A stretch of DNA of 32,370 nucleotides from assembly GCA_038199265.1 (NCBI GenBank), contig JBBPZD010000267.1:1-32370 (forward strand). The letters are read 5' to 3'. The position numbers and the translations under genes are program-made. Each line of letters begins with the position of its first letter. Position 1 is the first letter of the stretch. The notes under the pieces were generated by a model, which did not search any database, was not told the DNA's origin, and was given only the letters and a program-made list of their open reading frames with translations. Source of the DNA: Allobranchiibius sp038199265. GTDB taxonomy: Bacteria > Actinomycetota > Actinomycetes > Actinomycetales > Dermatophilaceae. Shown here in pieces: positions 17,004 to 24,275 of the stretch.

Positions 17004-17327
17004 ATGCGAATCCTGCACCTGGCCGAGGTTGACGACTGGGCCGCCGCGAAGGTCTCGGGGCGGTACGACACCTCGACCCGAGGAGCCACGCTCCAGGAGG
17101 TCGGCTTCATCCACTGCTGCACGCCTGACCAGTTGGCTGGCGTCGTCGCGAGGTTCTACTCCGACGCGCCGGAAAACCTCGTGCTGCTCGAACTGGACGA
17201 CGACGACGTGCGAGCTGCAGGAACCGAAGTCCGCTACGAAGACCCGGGAAACGGGCAGCTGTTCCCGCACATCTACGGTCCGATCGACCCCGCCTGGGTC
17301 ACCGCGGCCGATCCCTACCGCTCCTGA
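17004..17327 (+). CDS. DUF952 domain-containing protein
   Basis: A 107-residue cytoplasmic protein. The DUF952 pattern is clear: ILHLAEVDDWAAAKVSGRY at the start, GFIHCCTPDQL in the middle, LVLLELDDDDV, then FPHIYGPIDPAWV near the end. The family is widespread and its biochemical role is not established; the GFIH and FPHIYGP histidine-containing loops are the conserved surface. The ATG at 17004 is chosen because the domain starts at once; an upstream in-frame start at 16965 would overlap the previous gene. A TAGGCT hexamer lies 7 nt before the start but overlaps the stop of the previous gene. Confidence 0.88.
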   Translation: MRILHLAEVDDWAAAKVSGRYDTSTRGATLQEVGFIHCCTPDQLAGVVARFYSDAPENLVLLELDDDDVRAAGTEVRYEDPGNGQLFPHIYGPIDPAWVTAADPYRS

Positions 17328-17369
17328 GACCGGCCCCCGCAGAGGCACCTGCGCTCCGGACTCGAAGTG

Positions 17370-17425
17370 GCTCAGCAAAGCTCGAAAGGCGCACGTCGGC
17401 CTGCGCCTTTGGAGCTTTCCTGAGC
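17370..17425 (+). terminator. Large imperfect hairpin between DUF952 and methanethiol-oxidase genes
   Basis: Arms 17370-17393 and 17402-17425 (24 nt each) are complementary except at two positions, around the 8-nt loop CGTCGGCC. It starts 43 nt after the DUF952 stop and ends 80 nt before the next start codon. A terminator for the upstream genes is the simplest reading. The absence of a T-run leaves room for an RNA element or operator instead. Confidence 0.55.
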
Positions 17426-17505
17426 CTTCGTGAGCTGCAGCCGTTAGCCTGAAAATTCGCACACCTGGATCGTGACCCTGGCATTTGAATGTGGAGGAGA
17501 ACATC

Positions 17506-18870
17506 GTGACTGAGCAGAAGCGAACGTGCGGCGGGCCTGGATTTGCTACGCCTGAGGCTGCGATGCAGGCCGATCCGGAGAAGATCGGTTACACGATCGC
17601 CCTGTATGTGGGCACCGGGGTCGAGGCCCCGGACTATTTGGCCACCGTTGATCTCGATCCGGAATCCCCGACCTATTCGCAGGTGATCCACCGGCTCCCG
17701 ATGCCGAATATCGGTGATGAGCTGCACCACTTCGGTTGGAACGCCTGCAGTTCATGCCACGGTGATGAGAGCAAGGAGCGGCGCTTCCTGATCGCCGGTG
17801 GTCAGCGTTCGGGTCGTATCCACATCATCGACACCGCGGACAAACGGGCACCGGTGATGCACAAGGTCATCGAGCCCGAGGAGATCGTGGAGAAGACCGA
17901 TCTCTCCGCGCCGCACACCGTCCATTGTCTGGCCGACGGTCACGTGATGATCAGCATGCTGGGGAATGGCGAGGGTGAGGGGCCTGGTGGTTTCCTGTTG
18001 CTCGACGGCAATTTCGACATTGTCGGTCGATGGGAAAAGGACATGGAAGGTGTCGATTACAACTACGACTTCTGGTACCAGCCGAGGCACAACGTCATGG
18101 TGTCCAGCGAATGGGCCTCGCCTAACACCTACTTCGGCGGTTTCGATCTGGACGACGTCGCGGCCGGGAAGTACGGCAGCAAGGTCCACTTCTGGGACTG
18201 GGAGAAGCACGAGGTCATCAAGAGCATCGACCTCGGCAGCGAGGGCATGATTCCGCTGGAGGTTCGGTTCCAGCACAACCCGGACAGCACGCACGGGTAC
18301 GTGGGCGCCGCGTTGAGCACCACGATGTGGCACCTGTTCAAAGACGACAGCGGCGAGTGGGCGGCCGAGAAGGTCATCGATGTACCACCGGTAGACCTCG
18401 ACAGCTGGCCGATACCGGTGCCGGGGTTGATGACCGACATCCTGATCTCGATGGACGACCGGTTCTTGTACTTCGTGAATTGGTTGCACGGCAGCGTGAA
18501 TCAGTACGACATCACCGATCCCGCAAACCCCAGGCAGACCGGCGAGGTATGGATCGGAGGGCTGCTCGGTGAGGCGCCTGAGGTGAACGGTCGGACCGTG
18601 CACGGAGCGGCGCAGATGATCCAGCTCTCCCTGGACGGCAAACGCCTCTACACGACCACGTCACTGTTCAGTAGCTGGGACAACCAGTTCTACCCGGAGA
18701 TGGCCACCGCCGGATCCTGCATGTTCAAGATGAATTGCGATACCGAGAACGGAGGTCTGTCCATCGACGAGAACTTCCTGGTGGACTTCGCGGGCGAACC
18801 GGCCGGACCCGCCCGGGCTCACGAAATGCGCTACCCGGGCGGGGACACCACCTCTGACATCTGGGAATGA
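17506..18870 (+). CDS. Selenium-binding protein family (SBP56 / methanethiol oxidase-like)
   Basis: A 454-residue soluble protein of the SBP56/SELENBP1 family. The hallmark DELHHFGWNACSSCHGDE is at 71-88, with Cys81 and Cys84 in the CSSC metal/selenium site. Other family blocks include SAPHTVHCLADGHVMISMLG, DFWYQPRHNVMVSSEWASP and the C-terminal GPARAHEMRYPGGD. Characterised members oxidise methanethiol with O2 and water to formaldehyde, H2S and H2O2. No signal peptide is present, so a cytoplasmic location is likely, unlike the exported Hyphomicrobium enzyme. The GTG at 17506 is chosen because GGAGGAG lies 6 nt upstream. The ferredoxin gene begins one base after its stop, so the two are coupled. 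Enzyme activity here is inferred from the family. Confidence 0.88.
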   Translation: MTEQKRTCGGPGFATPEAAMQADPEKIGYTIALYVGTGVEAPDYLATVDLDPESPTYSQVIHRLPMPNIGDELHHFGWNACSSCHGDESKERRFLIAGGQRSGRIHIIDTADKRAPVMHKVIEPEEIVEKTDLSAPHTVHCLADGHVMISMLGNGEGEGPGGFLLLDGNFDIVGRWEKDMEGVDYNYDFWYQPRHNVMVSSEWASPNTYFGGFDLDDVAAGKYGSKVHFWDWEKHEVIKSIDLGSEGMIPLEVRFQHNPDSTHGYVGAALSTTMWHLFKDDSGEWAAEKVIDVPPVDLDSWPIPVPGLMTDILISMDDRFLYFVNWLHGSVNQYDITDPANPRQTGEVWIGGLLGEAPEVNGRTVHGAAQMIQLSLDGKRLYTTTSLFSSWDNQFYPEMATAGSCMFKMNCDTENGGLSIDENFLVDFAGEPAGPARAHEMRYPGGDTTSDIWE

Positions 18871-18871
18871 G

Positions 18872-19213
18872 GTGGGCACCTACGACGTGTCCCTGCGCAA
18901 TCGCGACGGCCGCGTCGTGGCCGTCTCCGAGGACAGGTTCCTGCTCGAGGAACTGGAGGACGCCGGGATACGCCTTCCTTACGGGTGCCGGTTCGGCGCG
19001 TGTCTGACCTGCGCGGCGCTGCTGGTCGAGGGCCAGGTGGATCACACCAAGGGGCGAGCGTTCGCTCTGCGACCACGGCACGTCGAGGAAGGGTACGTGC
19101 TCCTGTGCGTAGCCCGACCGCTCACGGACTGCGTCATCGACGTCGGAACCCAACCGGGCCTGTACGTCAACCCGTTCAAATACCCGACAACGCCCCGTCG
19201 GGAACCTCACTAG
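18872..19213 (+). CDS. 2Fe-2S plant-type ferredoxin
   Basis: A 113-residue soluble electron carrier. The cluster ligands are Cys39, Cys44, Cys47 and Cys79, in the order C-x4-C-x2-C-x31-C, with the binding loop GCRFGACLTCAALL typical of [2Fe-2S] beta-grasp ferredoxins. The GTG start lies one base after the stop of the SBP56-family gene, without its own clear RBS, so translation is probably coupled. This tight pairing suggests that it accepts or supplies electrons for the neighbouring oxidase, or serves a shared pathway; that is inference. Codon use is like its neighbours. Confidence 0.9.
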   Translation: MGTYDVSLRNRDGRVVAVSEDRFLLEELEDAGIRLPYGCRFGACLTCAALLVEGQVDHTKGRAFALRPRHVEEGYVLLCVARPLTDCVIDVGTQPGLYVNPFKYPTTPRREPH

Positions 19214-19284
19214 GCGGGTGGCTCGGGAGGGCCGGCGGTGGGTCTCACTGGTCCCGTTGAGACTCCTGGGTGAGGATGTGCCGT

Positions 19285-20091
19285 ATGTCGCGAGTGCGGA
19301 ATCTACGAGTTGCGCTCGCCAGTCCTCTGCGGGTACCCCGCTCGCCGTACAAACCCCGCACCCTCGTCGCCGAGACGGTGCTGGTGCTGTTGCTCAGCCT
19401 CGGGGCTTCCGCGATCTACTCGATCCTGTCGATCATCAAACGGTTGCAAGCCGCCGTAGCGCTGAACAAGCAGACCTCGACCCTCAACGCGTCGCAGGCC
19501 AGTCAGTCATGGCTGGATCTGACCTACCAGGTCGTCGGCATCGGACTCGGGCTCGTGCCGGCGGTGTTGGCGGTGCTTCTGATCGGTCGCGAGATCGGGA
19601 ACGGCAGAAGGTATTTGGGTCTTGACCGGTCCCGTTTGCCGAACGACCTGGCGCTGGGCGCACTGCTCGCTGCGGCCATCGGAATCCCCGGGTTGGCGTT
19701 GTACGCGGTGGCGCGCGCAATCGGCGCGAACACCACCGTCGTCGCGTCCGCGTTGAACGACCACTGGTGGACGGTGCCGGTGCTGGTCGCTGCCGCGTTC
19801 CAGAACGCGATCGTCGAAGAAGTCGTGATGATCGGCTACCTGTTCACCCGATGGAGCCAGGCCGGGTGGCGGCTCGGCACAGTAGTCCTCGGGTCGGCGT
19901 TGATCCGCGGCAGCTACCACCTGTACCAGGGGTTCGGCGGATTCGTCGGCAACTTCGTGATGGGCTTGATTCTCGGCGCGGTCTACCTGCGGACCCGGCG
20001 GGTGCTGCCGCTGGTGTTCACCCACGCAATCCTCGATATCGTCGCGTTCGTGGGTTACTCATTGCTGCATGACCATCTCGGCTGGCTCTAG
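19285..20091 (+). CDS. CPBP-family intramembrane metalloprotease
   Basis: A 268-residue polytopic membrane protein with about seven hydrophobic segments. The CPBP (CAAX protease/bacteriocin-processing) signature is partly visible: EEVVMIGYLFTRW (Glu178, Glu179), then GSYHLYQG (His212) and FTHAILDI (His247, Asp251), the expected zinc-site residues. The usual EExxxR is relaxed because the arginine is shifted to position 189. Members cleave prenylated or leader-bearing peptides, or act in self-immunity. The ATG at 19285 is chosen because GAGG lies about 9 nt upstream; in-frame starts at 19270 and 19276 are possible. Its stop overlaps the start of the ABC ATPase gene by one base, so they form an operon. 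Confidence 0.82.
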   Translation: MSRVRNLRVALASPLRVPRSPYKPRTLVAETVLVLLLSLGASAIYSILSIIKRLQAAVALNKQTSTLNASQASQSWLDLTYQVVGIGLGLVPAVLAVLLIGREIGNGRRYLGLDRSRLPNDLALGALLAAAIGIPGLALYAVARAIGANTTVVASALNDHWWTVPVLVAAAFQNAIVEEVVMIGYLFTRWSQAGWRLGTVVLGSALIRGSYHLYQGFGGFVGNFVMGLILGAVYLRTRRVLPLVFTHAILDIVAFVGYSLLHDHLGWL

Positions 20092-20816
20092 TGGATACGA
20101 CTGCCGCTGGTGTGGCTCCCGTCACCTTCAAGGAGCTGGTCGCCGAAGGCATCACCGCCACCGCCGACAAGGTGGTGATGCTGCCGCCGACGTCGCTGAA
20201 GATCAGACCGGGGGAGAACGTCGTCATCGCCGGGCCGAACGGCGTCGGCAAGACGACCTTCCTGCGCATCCTGACCGGGAACATGCTGCCCACCTCCGGC
20301 ACCATCACCCTCGACGGCAGGCCCGTCGACGAACGTGACCGCGCCACCCGCCGGGTGATAGCGCCCCTGATCGGGCCGATCGCGGGATACCGCGACCTGA
20401 CCGTCGGCGACCACCTGATCCTGGTCGATCAGACCTGGGGCGGTGACCGGGCAGGCGCTGCCCAGCGCATCATCGCGGTGCTGGAACGTCTCGACATCTA
20501 CGATTTCCGCGACCGGTACCTGTCCCAGTTGTCTTCGGGGCAGCGGCAACTGGTCGAGTTGTCGATCGTCCTGTTGCGGCCGAGCGCACTGCTGGTGCTC
20601 GACGAGCCCGAGCAGCGACTCGATGCCGGACGCCGGGAGCTTTTGTCCGACGTGCTGCGTGAGCGGGTCGACGCGAAATCGTCGGTTGTGTGGGTCTGTC
20701 ACGACCAGGCGCTCACCGAGCGCACGGCGACCCGCGTCGAGTACTTCCCGCAGACGCAGACAGAGAAACCCACCCAGCCGTCGAAGAAGCAGCAGAACAA
20801 GAAGAAGAAGCCGTGA
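20091..20816 (+). CDS. ABC transporter ATP-binding protein
   Basis: A 241-residue ATPase with Walker A GPNGVGKT (48-55), signature LSSGQ (147-151), Walker B LLVLDEP (167-173) and the switch His204 in CHD. Between the Walker A and signature motifs it has RVIAPLIGPIAGYRDLTVGDHL, as in drug- or peptide-exporter ATPases. The C-terminal 15 residues are a lysine/glutamine-rich tail that may contact membrane or partner. It starts with GTG overlapping the CPBP stop by one base and ends with a 4-nt overlap (GTGA) into the next gene, so the three products are made together. The substrate is unknown. Confidence 0.92.
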   Translation: MDTTAAGVAPVTFKELVAEGITATADKVVMLPPTSLKIRPGENVVIAGPNGVGKTTFLRILTGNMLPTSGTITLDGRPVDERDRATRRVIAPLIGPIAGYRDLTVGDHLILVDQTWGGDRAGAAQRIIAVLERLDIYDFRDRYLSQLSSGQRQLVELSIVLLRPSALLVLDEPEQRLDAGRRELLSDVLRERVDAKSSVVWVCHDQALTERTATRVEYFPQTQTEKPTQPSKKQQNKKKKP

Positions 20817-22159
20817 GCCCCACGCCGGTGGAGATCGACACGAGGGCGGCCGACGCCGCCCGGATGGTGGAGGCGAATCACCTGCGGTACCGCGGTGAGG
20901 GCGGGCAGGTGCGTGGGGCACTCTTCACGGCCTACGTCGTGGGGTTGTTCGGCATCGTCTATGGCGTTCTGGCGTCCAACTACGTCTTCAAGACCTACCC
21001 ACAGGTGGGCGACCGGATCAACGGCTCGCCCTGGCTGTACGCCGCCGCGGCTGTCGCGCTGATGGCTCTCGTCGCTCTGCTCGCCAACCGGGCCGGTCGT
21101 CGTCGTGGACCGGTGGTGCCTGAACCGGGGCACCTGGAGTTCGTGACCGCCACCGACCTGCCACGGCGCCTGACCTTGCGGGACTCCTGGCGCAGCATCT
21201 GCATCGTGATGTTCAGCGGGCTGCTCGGCCTCGGCGTCGCCATACCTGGCGGGTTGGCGATCTCAGGGGGTTCTGTCTGGGCCGTTGTCTTCGGGGCCGT
21301 CCTCGCCGTCGTGGGTGCTGCCGCGTTGCTCTACTCCTGGCTGCTGGGCGAGGCGACCGGCCATATCCGTGGCCGCCGGGTGGGTGCGTTGCTCGATGCA
21401 TTACCGATGAACGTGCTGCGCACCCAGTCCCTGATGAGCGACAGCATCAGCTCAGCCCTCGTGGCCGGTGACACCCGACGTGCCCGGGCGCAGGCGTTCA
21501 ACCTGAAATTGCGACACCGCCCGTTGCGGATCCGGGCGCTCGGACCGTGGCGGACCACGATCGGCGCCGACCTGGCCGGGCTCATACGGCTCGGTTGGGT
21601 GTCGCTCGGGTGGCTCGTGCTGCACATCGCCGCGGTCGCGCTCGCAAGCATCGAACCGGTCGTCCTGAGCCGGTCCCCACTGGTCCTGCCGATCGTGTTC
21701 GCGGTCGCGCACCTGACGACATCCGGGCTGACGCGTGGTCTGCAGCACCATTCGGAGACCGCAGGCGAGCCCTCGATCCTGGGCATCCCGTGGCAGGCCG
21801 AGACAGTGCTGCACCTGTTGCCGGTCTCGCTGATCCAGCTGGTCGTCGCGTTCGTGACCGCTGTGGTGAGCGGTGTGGGTGTGTCGCTGGCGGTCATGCA
21901 CGCGCTGTCGATCGTGGCAGTGCTCGGTGGCGGCCAGTTGCTCTTCGTGCACAAGGGCCCGCCGCCCATGGCGCTGATGAGCAGTGGTGGCGGTCGAGGC
22001 ATCGGGCTGCTCTGGGTGGCGCACCCGACAATGGCGGTCGCACTCGCCGCGGTCGTCGGCATCCTCGGAAGCTCGGAGCTGCTGATCGCGACACTGGTAC
22101 TTCTGTCGCTGGGCTGGACGCGCACGTCCTCGAAGTTCTCCCCGGCTCAACCCCGCTGA
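20813..22159 (+). CDS. Multi-pass membrane protein, DUF6297-like ABC permease
   Basis: A 448-residue integral membrane protein with roughly ten to eleven hydrophobic segments, beginning at about 38-58 and continuing to the C-terminus. A cytoplasmic loop near 205-250 is rich in Arg (TRRARAQAFNLKLRHRPLR). Its position after an ABC ATPase with a 4-nt start-stop overlap makes it the likely permease. The layout recalls the actinobacterial DUF6297 family, but I assign this from memory of architecture rather than a search. The GTG at 20813 is chosen for that coupling; the frame is open upstream to 20690 inside the ATPase gene. No substrate-binding protein or peptide precursor is nearby, which points to export rather than import. 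Confidence 0.78.
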   Translation: MSPTPVEIDTRAADAARMVEANHLRYRGEGGQVRGALFTAYVVGLFGIVYGVLASNYVFKTYPQVGDRINGSPWLYAAAAVALMALVALLANRAGRRRGPVVPEPGHLEFVTATDLPRRLTLRDSWRSICIVMFSGLLGLGVAIPGGLAISGGSVWAVVFGAVLAVVGAAALLYSWLLGEATGHIRGRRVGALLDALPMNVLRTQSLMSDSISSALVAGDTRRARAQAFNLKLRHRPLRIRALGPWRTTIGADLAGLIRLGWVSLGWLVLHIAAVALASIEPVVLSRSPLVLPIVFAVAHLTTSGLTRGLQHHSETAGEPSILGIPWQAETVLHLLPVSLIQLVVAFVTAVVSGVGVSLAVMHALSIVAVLGGGQLLFVHKGPPPMALMSSGGGRGIGLLWVAHPTMAVALAAVVGILGSSELLIATLVLLSLGWTRTSSKFSPAQPR

Positions 22160-22177
22160 CCCTCCTCCGCTTGTAAG

Positions 22178-22203
22178 CGTTTTGGTCGCCAGCGACGCAA
22201 ACG
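22178..22203. other. Inverted repeat upstream of the acyl-CoA ligase gene
   Basis: CGTTTTGGTCG (22178-22188) and CGACGCAAACG (22193-22203) are complementary except at two positions around the 4-nt loop CCAG. It lies between the ABC operon stop and the ligase start, centred about 47 bp before the ligase ATG. It could be a terminator or an operator for a TetR- or GntR-type fatty-acid regulator; sequence alone does not decide. Confidence 0.35.
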
Positions 22204-22225
22204 TGGAGGCGAAATGTGAGCCAAC

Positions 22226-22231
22226 TAACAT
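22226..22231 (+). promoter_or_regulatory. Putative leaderless -10 element for the acyl-CoA ligase gene
   Basis: TAACAT fits TANNNT and ends 6 nt before the ATG at 22238. No Shine-Dalgarno is present in the intervening CACCTG. Confidence 0.4.
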
Positions 22232-22237
22232 CACCTG

Positions 22238-23722
22238 ATGACGAACCTCGCAGCGAACCTCGCCCGCTCAGCGCAGCGGTTTCCCTCCAACGTCGCCATC
22301 CGGCTGGACGACTACACGCTGACGTACGAGGAGTTGCAGAATCACGCGGGCCGGTTCGCCGGCTACCTTCGCTCGCAGGGAATCGGCGAGGGTGACCGGA
22401 TCGCGATGAGTCTGCCCAACGTCCCGGCCTTTCCGATCGTGTTCTTCGGGGCGCTGCAGATCGGCGCGATCGTGATCCCGATGAACCCGCTGTTCAAGCC
22501 GCGCGAGGTCGAGTACTACCTGGCCGACAGCGGGGCGTCCATGATGGTCGGGATGCCCGGTGACGCGGAGGCGGGCGCCCTAACTGCCGACATCCCCTTC
22601 GTCGACGGCACTGATCAGAGCCTGCTGGCTCTGCTGGTCAACATCGAACCGGATGCCGAGGTGCTCGACCGCGAGACCGGCGACACCGCCGTCCTGCTCT
22701 ACACCTCGGGCACCACCGGCCGACCCAAAGGCGCTGAGCTGACCCACGGTTCGCTCGACGCCAACCGGGAGGTCGTCTCGCGCACGCTGTTCGAGATCAC
22801 CTCCGACGACGTCATCATGGGGTGCTTACCGCTCTTCCACGTCTTCGGACTGACCTGCGCGTTGACCTGCGCTATCGGGTCCGGCGCGACGCTGACCCTG
22901 CTACCGCGCTTCGACCCGGTGAAGGTGTTGCAGATCATCGAGCGCGACAAGGCGACCGTGTTCGAGGGCGTCCCCACCATGTACCAGGCGCTGCTCGCTG
23001 CCGCCGACAAGGTCGACGCCGACCTGTCTTCCCTGCGGTTGGCCGCGGCGGGCGGCTCGTCGATGCCGGTCGAGGTGATGCGCAAGTTCGAGGAGCGTTT
23101 CGGTGCCAAGATCCTCGAGGGGTACGGCCTGTCGGAGACTTCGCCGGTGGTTTCATTCAACCACCCTGACGCTCAGCGCAAGCCAGGCTCGATCGGTACC
23201 CCGATCGAGGGGGTCGAGATGCGGCTGGTCGACAAGGACGGGAAGACATCGGCCGACAGCGAGATCGGTGAAATCGCGATCCGCGGGCATCTGCTGATGA
23301 AGGGGTACTGGGGCCGCGAGGACGCGACCGCCGACGCCATCCGTGACGGCTGGTTCTTCTCCGGCGACCTGGGTCGAGTGGACGACGACGGTTACTACTT
23401 CATCGTGGACCGCGCCAAGGATCTGATCATCCGCGGCGGGTTCAACGTCTACCCGCGCGAGGTCGAGGAGGTGCTGTACGAGCACGCAGACGTGGCCGAG
23501 GCCGCGGTTGTCGGGGTGCCGCACGAGCACTACGGCGAAGAGGTAGCTGCGTTCGTCGTGCTGCGCGAGGGCAGCGACGTGGACGAAGCGTCGCTGCAGG
23601 CGTGGATGAAAGAGCGAGTGGCGCCCTACAAGTACCCGCGCACCATCGAGTTCATCGATGCGTTGCCGAAGGGAGCCACCGGCAAGATCCTCAGACGTGA
23701 GCTACGTCCTGTTACCACCTAA
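22238..23722 (+). CDS. Acyl-CoA synthetase (long-chain fatty-acid-CoA ligase type)
   Basis: A 494-residue adenylate-forming enzyme that activates a carboxylic acid with ATP and links it to CoA. Motifs in order: P-loop LLYTSGTTGRPKGAELTHG (about 152-170), GYGLSETSP (about 291-299), hinge-region GDLGRVDDDGYYFIVDRAKDLI and the C-terminal catalytic lysine in KGATGKILRREL. Length and layout fit FadD-type or medium/long-chain acyl-CoA synthetases. The acyl chain it prefers cannot be read from the sequence. It is probably monocistronic, since the MarR gene that follows has its own promoter and operator-like palindrome. Confidence 0.92.
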   Translation: MTNLAANLARSAQRFPSNVAIRLDDYTLTYEELQNHAGRFAGYLRSQGIGEGDRIAMSLPNVPAFPIVFFGALQIGAIVIPMNPLFKPREVEYYLADSGASMMVGMPGDAEAGALTADIPFVDGTDQSLLALLVNIEPDAEVLDRETGDTAVLLYTSGTTGRPKGAELTHGSLDANREVVSRTLFEITSDDVIMGCLPLFHVFGLTCALTCAIGSGATLTLLPRFDPVKVLQIIERDKATVFEGVPTMYQALLAAADKVDADLSSLRLAAAGGSSMPVEVMRKFEERFGAKILEGYGLSETSPVVSFNHPDAQRKPGSIGTPIEGVEMRLVDKDGKTSADSEIGEIAIRGHLLMKGYWGREDATADAIRDGWFFSGDLGRVDDDGYYFIVDRAKDLIIRGGFNVYPREVEEVLYEHADVAEAAVVGVPHEHYGEEVAAFVVLREGSDVDEASLQAWMKERVAPYKYPRTIEFIDALPKGATGKILRRELRPVTT

Positions 23723-23734
23723 AGCACATCTTCC

Positions 23735-23751
23735 TGATAGTTGCTCTATAG
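23735..23751 (+). promoter_or_regulatory. Degenerate palindrome upstream of marR, candidate autoregulatory operator
   Basis: TGATAG-TTGCT-CTATAG has the same half-site, 5-bp spacer and orientation as the perfect palindrome before the MFS gene at 24241-24257. It overlaps a TAGGCT -10-like hexamer (23749-23754) that ends 6 nt before the MarR start at 23761, so a bound dimer would cover the promoter. Confidence 0.5.
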
Positions 23752-23760
23752 GCTGACTTG

Positions 23761-24195
23761 ATGGACACCGATGACACCGGCGCGAAGCTGCTGCAGGCCG
23801 TCACGCGCCTGAACCGCTGGGCGACAAGGCATGCCGATTTTGATACGCCTCCCGCTCAGGCACGGCTGCTATCGCTCATCGAGGAGATCGGGCCGGCACG
23901 CATCGGCGATCTGGCGAGCGCGGACCACTGCAGTCAGCCCACGATGACCACTCAGGTGCAGCGTGTCGAAGCTGCTGGTTGGGTGCGCCGCACGTCCGAC
24001 CCGAGTGACGCGCGAGTGGCGCTCATTCACATCACGCCGGCCGGAAAAGTCGTGCTGGAAAAGGTGCGGGTCGCACGGCGGGCGACGCTCGCACCGGTCA
24101 TCGACGCGCTGACCGACGACGAAAGAGCCTCACTGATAGATGCCACCAAGCTCTTACAGCGAATCGTCGCCGATACCGAGAACGTCGAGGGCTGA
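23761..24195 (+). CDS. MarR-family transcriptional regulator
   Basis: A 144-residue MarR protein: N-terminal dimerisation helix (about 5-30), winged HTH with RIGDLASADHCSQPTMTTQV, a wing containing RRTSDPSDARVALIHITPAG, and a long C-terminal dimerisation helix. Members are usually repressors of exporters or catabolic genes, released by small aromatic or lipophilic ligands. The ATG at 23761 is chosen over the adjacent TTG. The MFS exporter gene lies immediately downstream on the same strand, and matching palindromes sit before both genes, so this protein probably represses itself and the exporter. It could also affect the upstream acyl-CoA ligase, but no matching site is seen there. Confidence 0.9.
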   Translation: MDTDDTGAKLLQAVTRLNRWATRHADFDTPPAQARLLSLIEEIGPARIGDLASADHCSQPTMTTQVQRVEAAGWVRRTSDPSDARVALIHITPAGKVVLEKVRVARRATLAPVIDALTDDERASLIDATKLLQRIVADTENVEG

Positions 24196-24240
24196 CCCAG
24201 CGCATCACCCGACTTGCTCGGCGAGACGTCGTTCCTTAAA

Positions 24241-24257
24241 GTATAGAAATACTATAC
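24241..24257 (+). promoter_or_regulatory. Perfect palindrome before the MFS exporter, candidate MarR operator
   Basis: GTATAG-AAATA-CTATAC is a perfect 6-bp inverted repeat with a 5-bp spacer, very AT-rich against this GC-rich background. It includes -10-like TATAGA and TACTAT sequences and lies just before the RBS of the MFS gene. Size and symmetry fit a MarR dimer site. Confidence 0.65.
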
Positions 24258-24275
24258 GATTAGGGAGTGAGCTCG

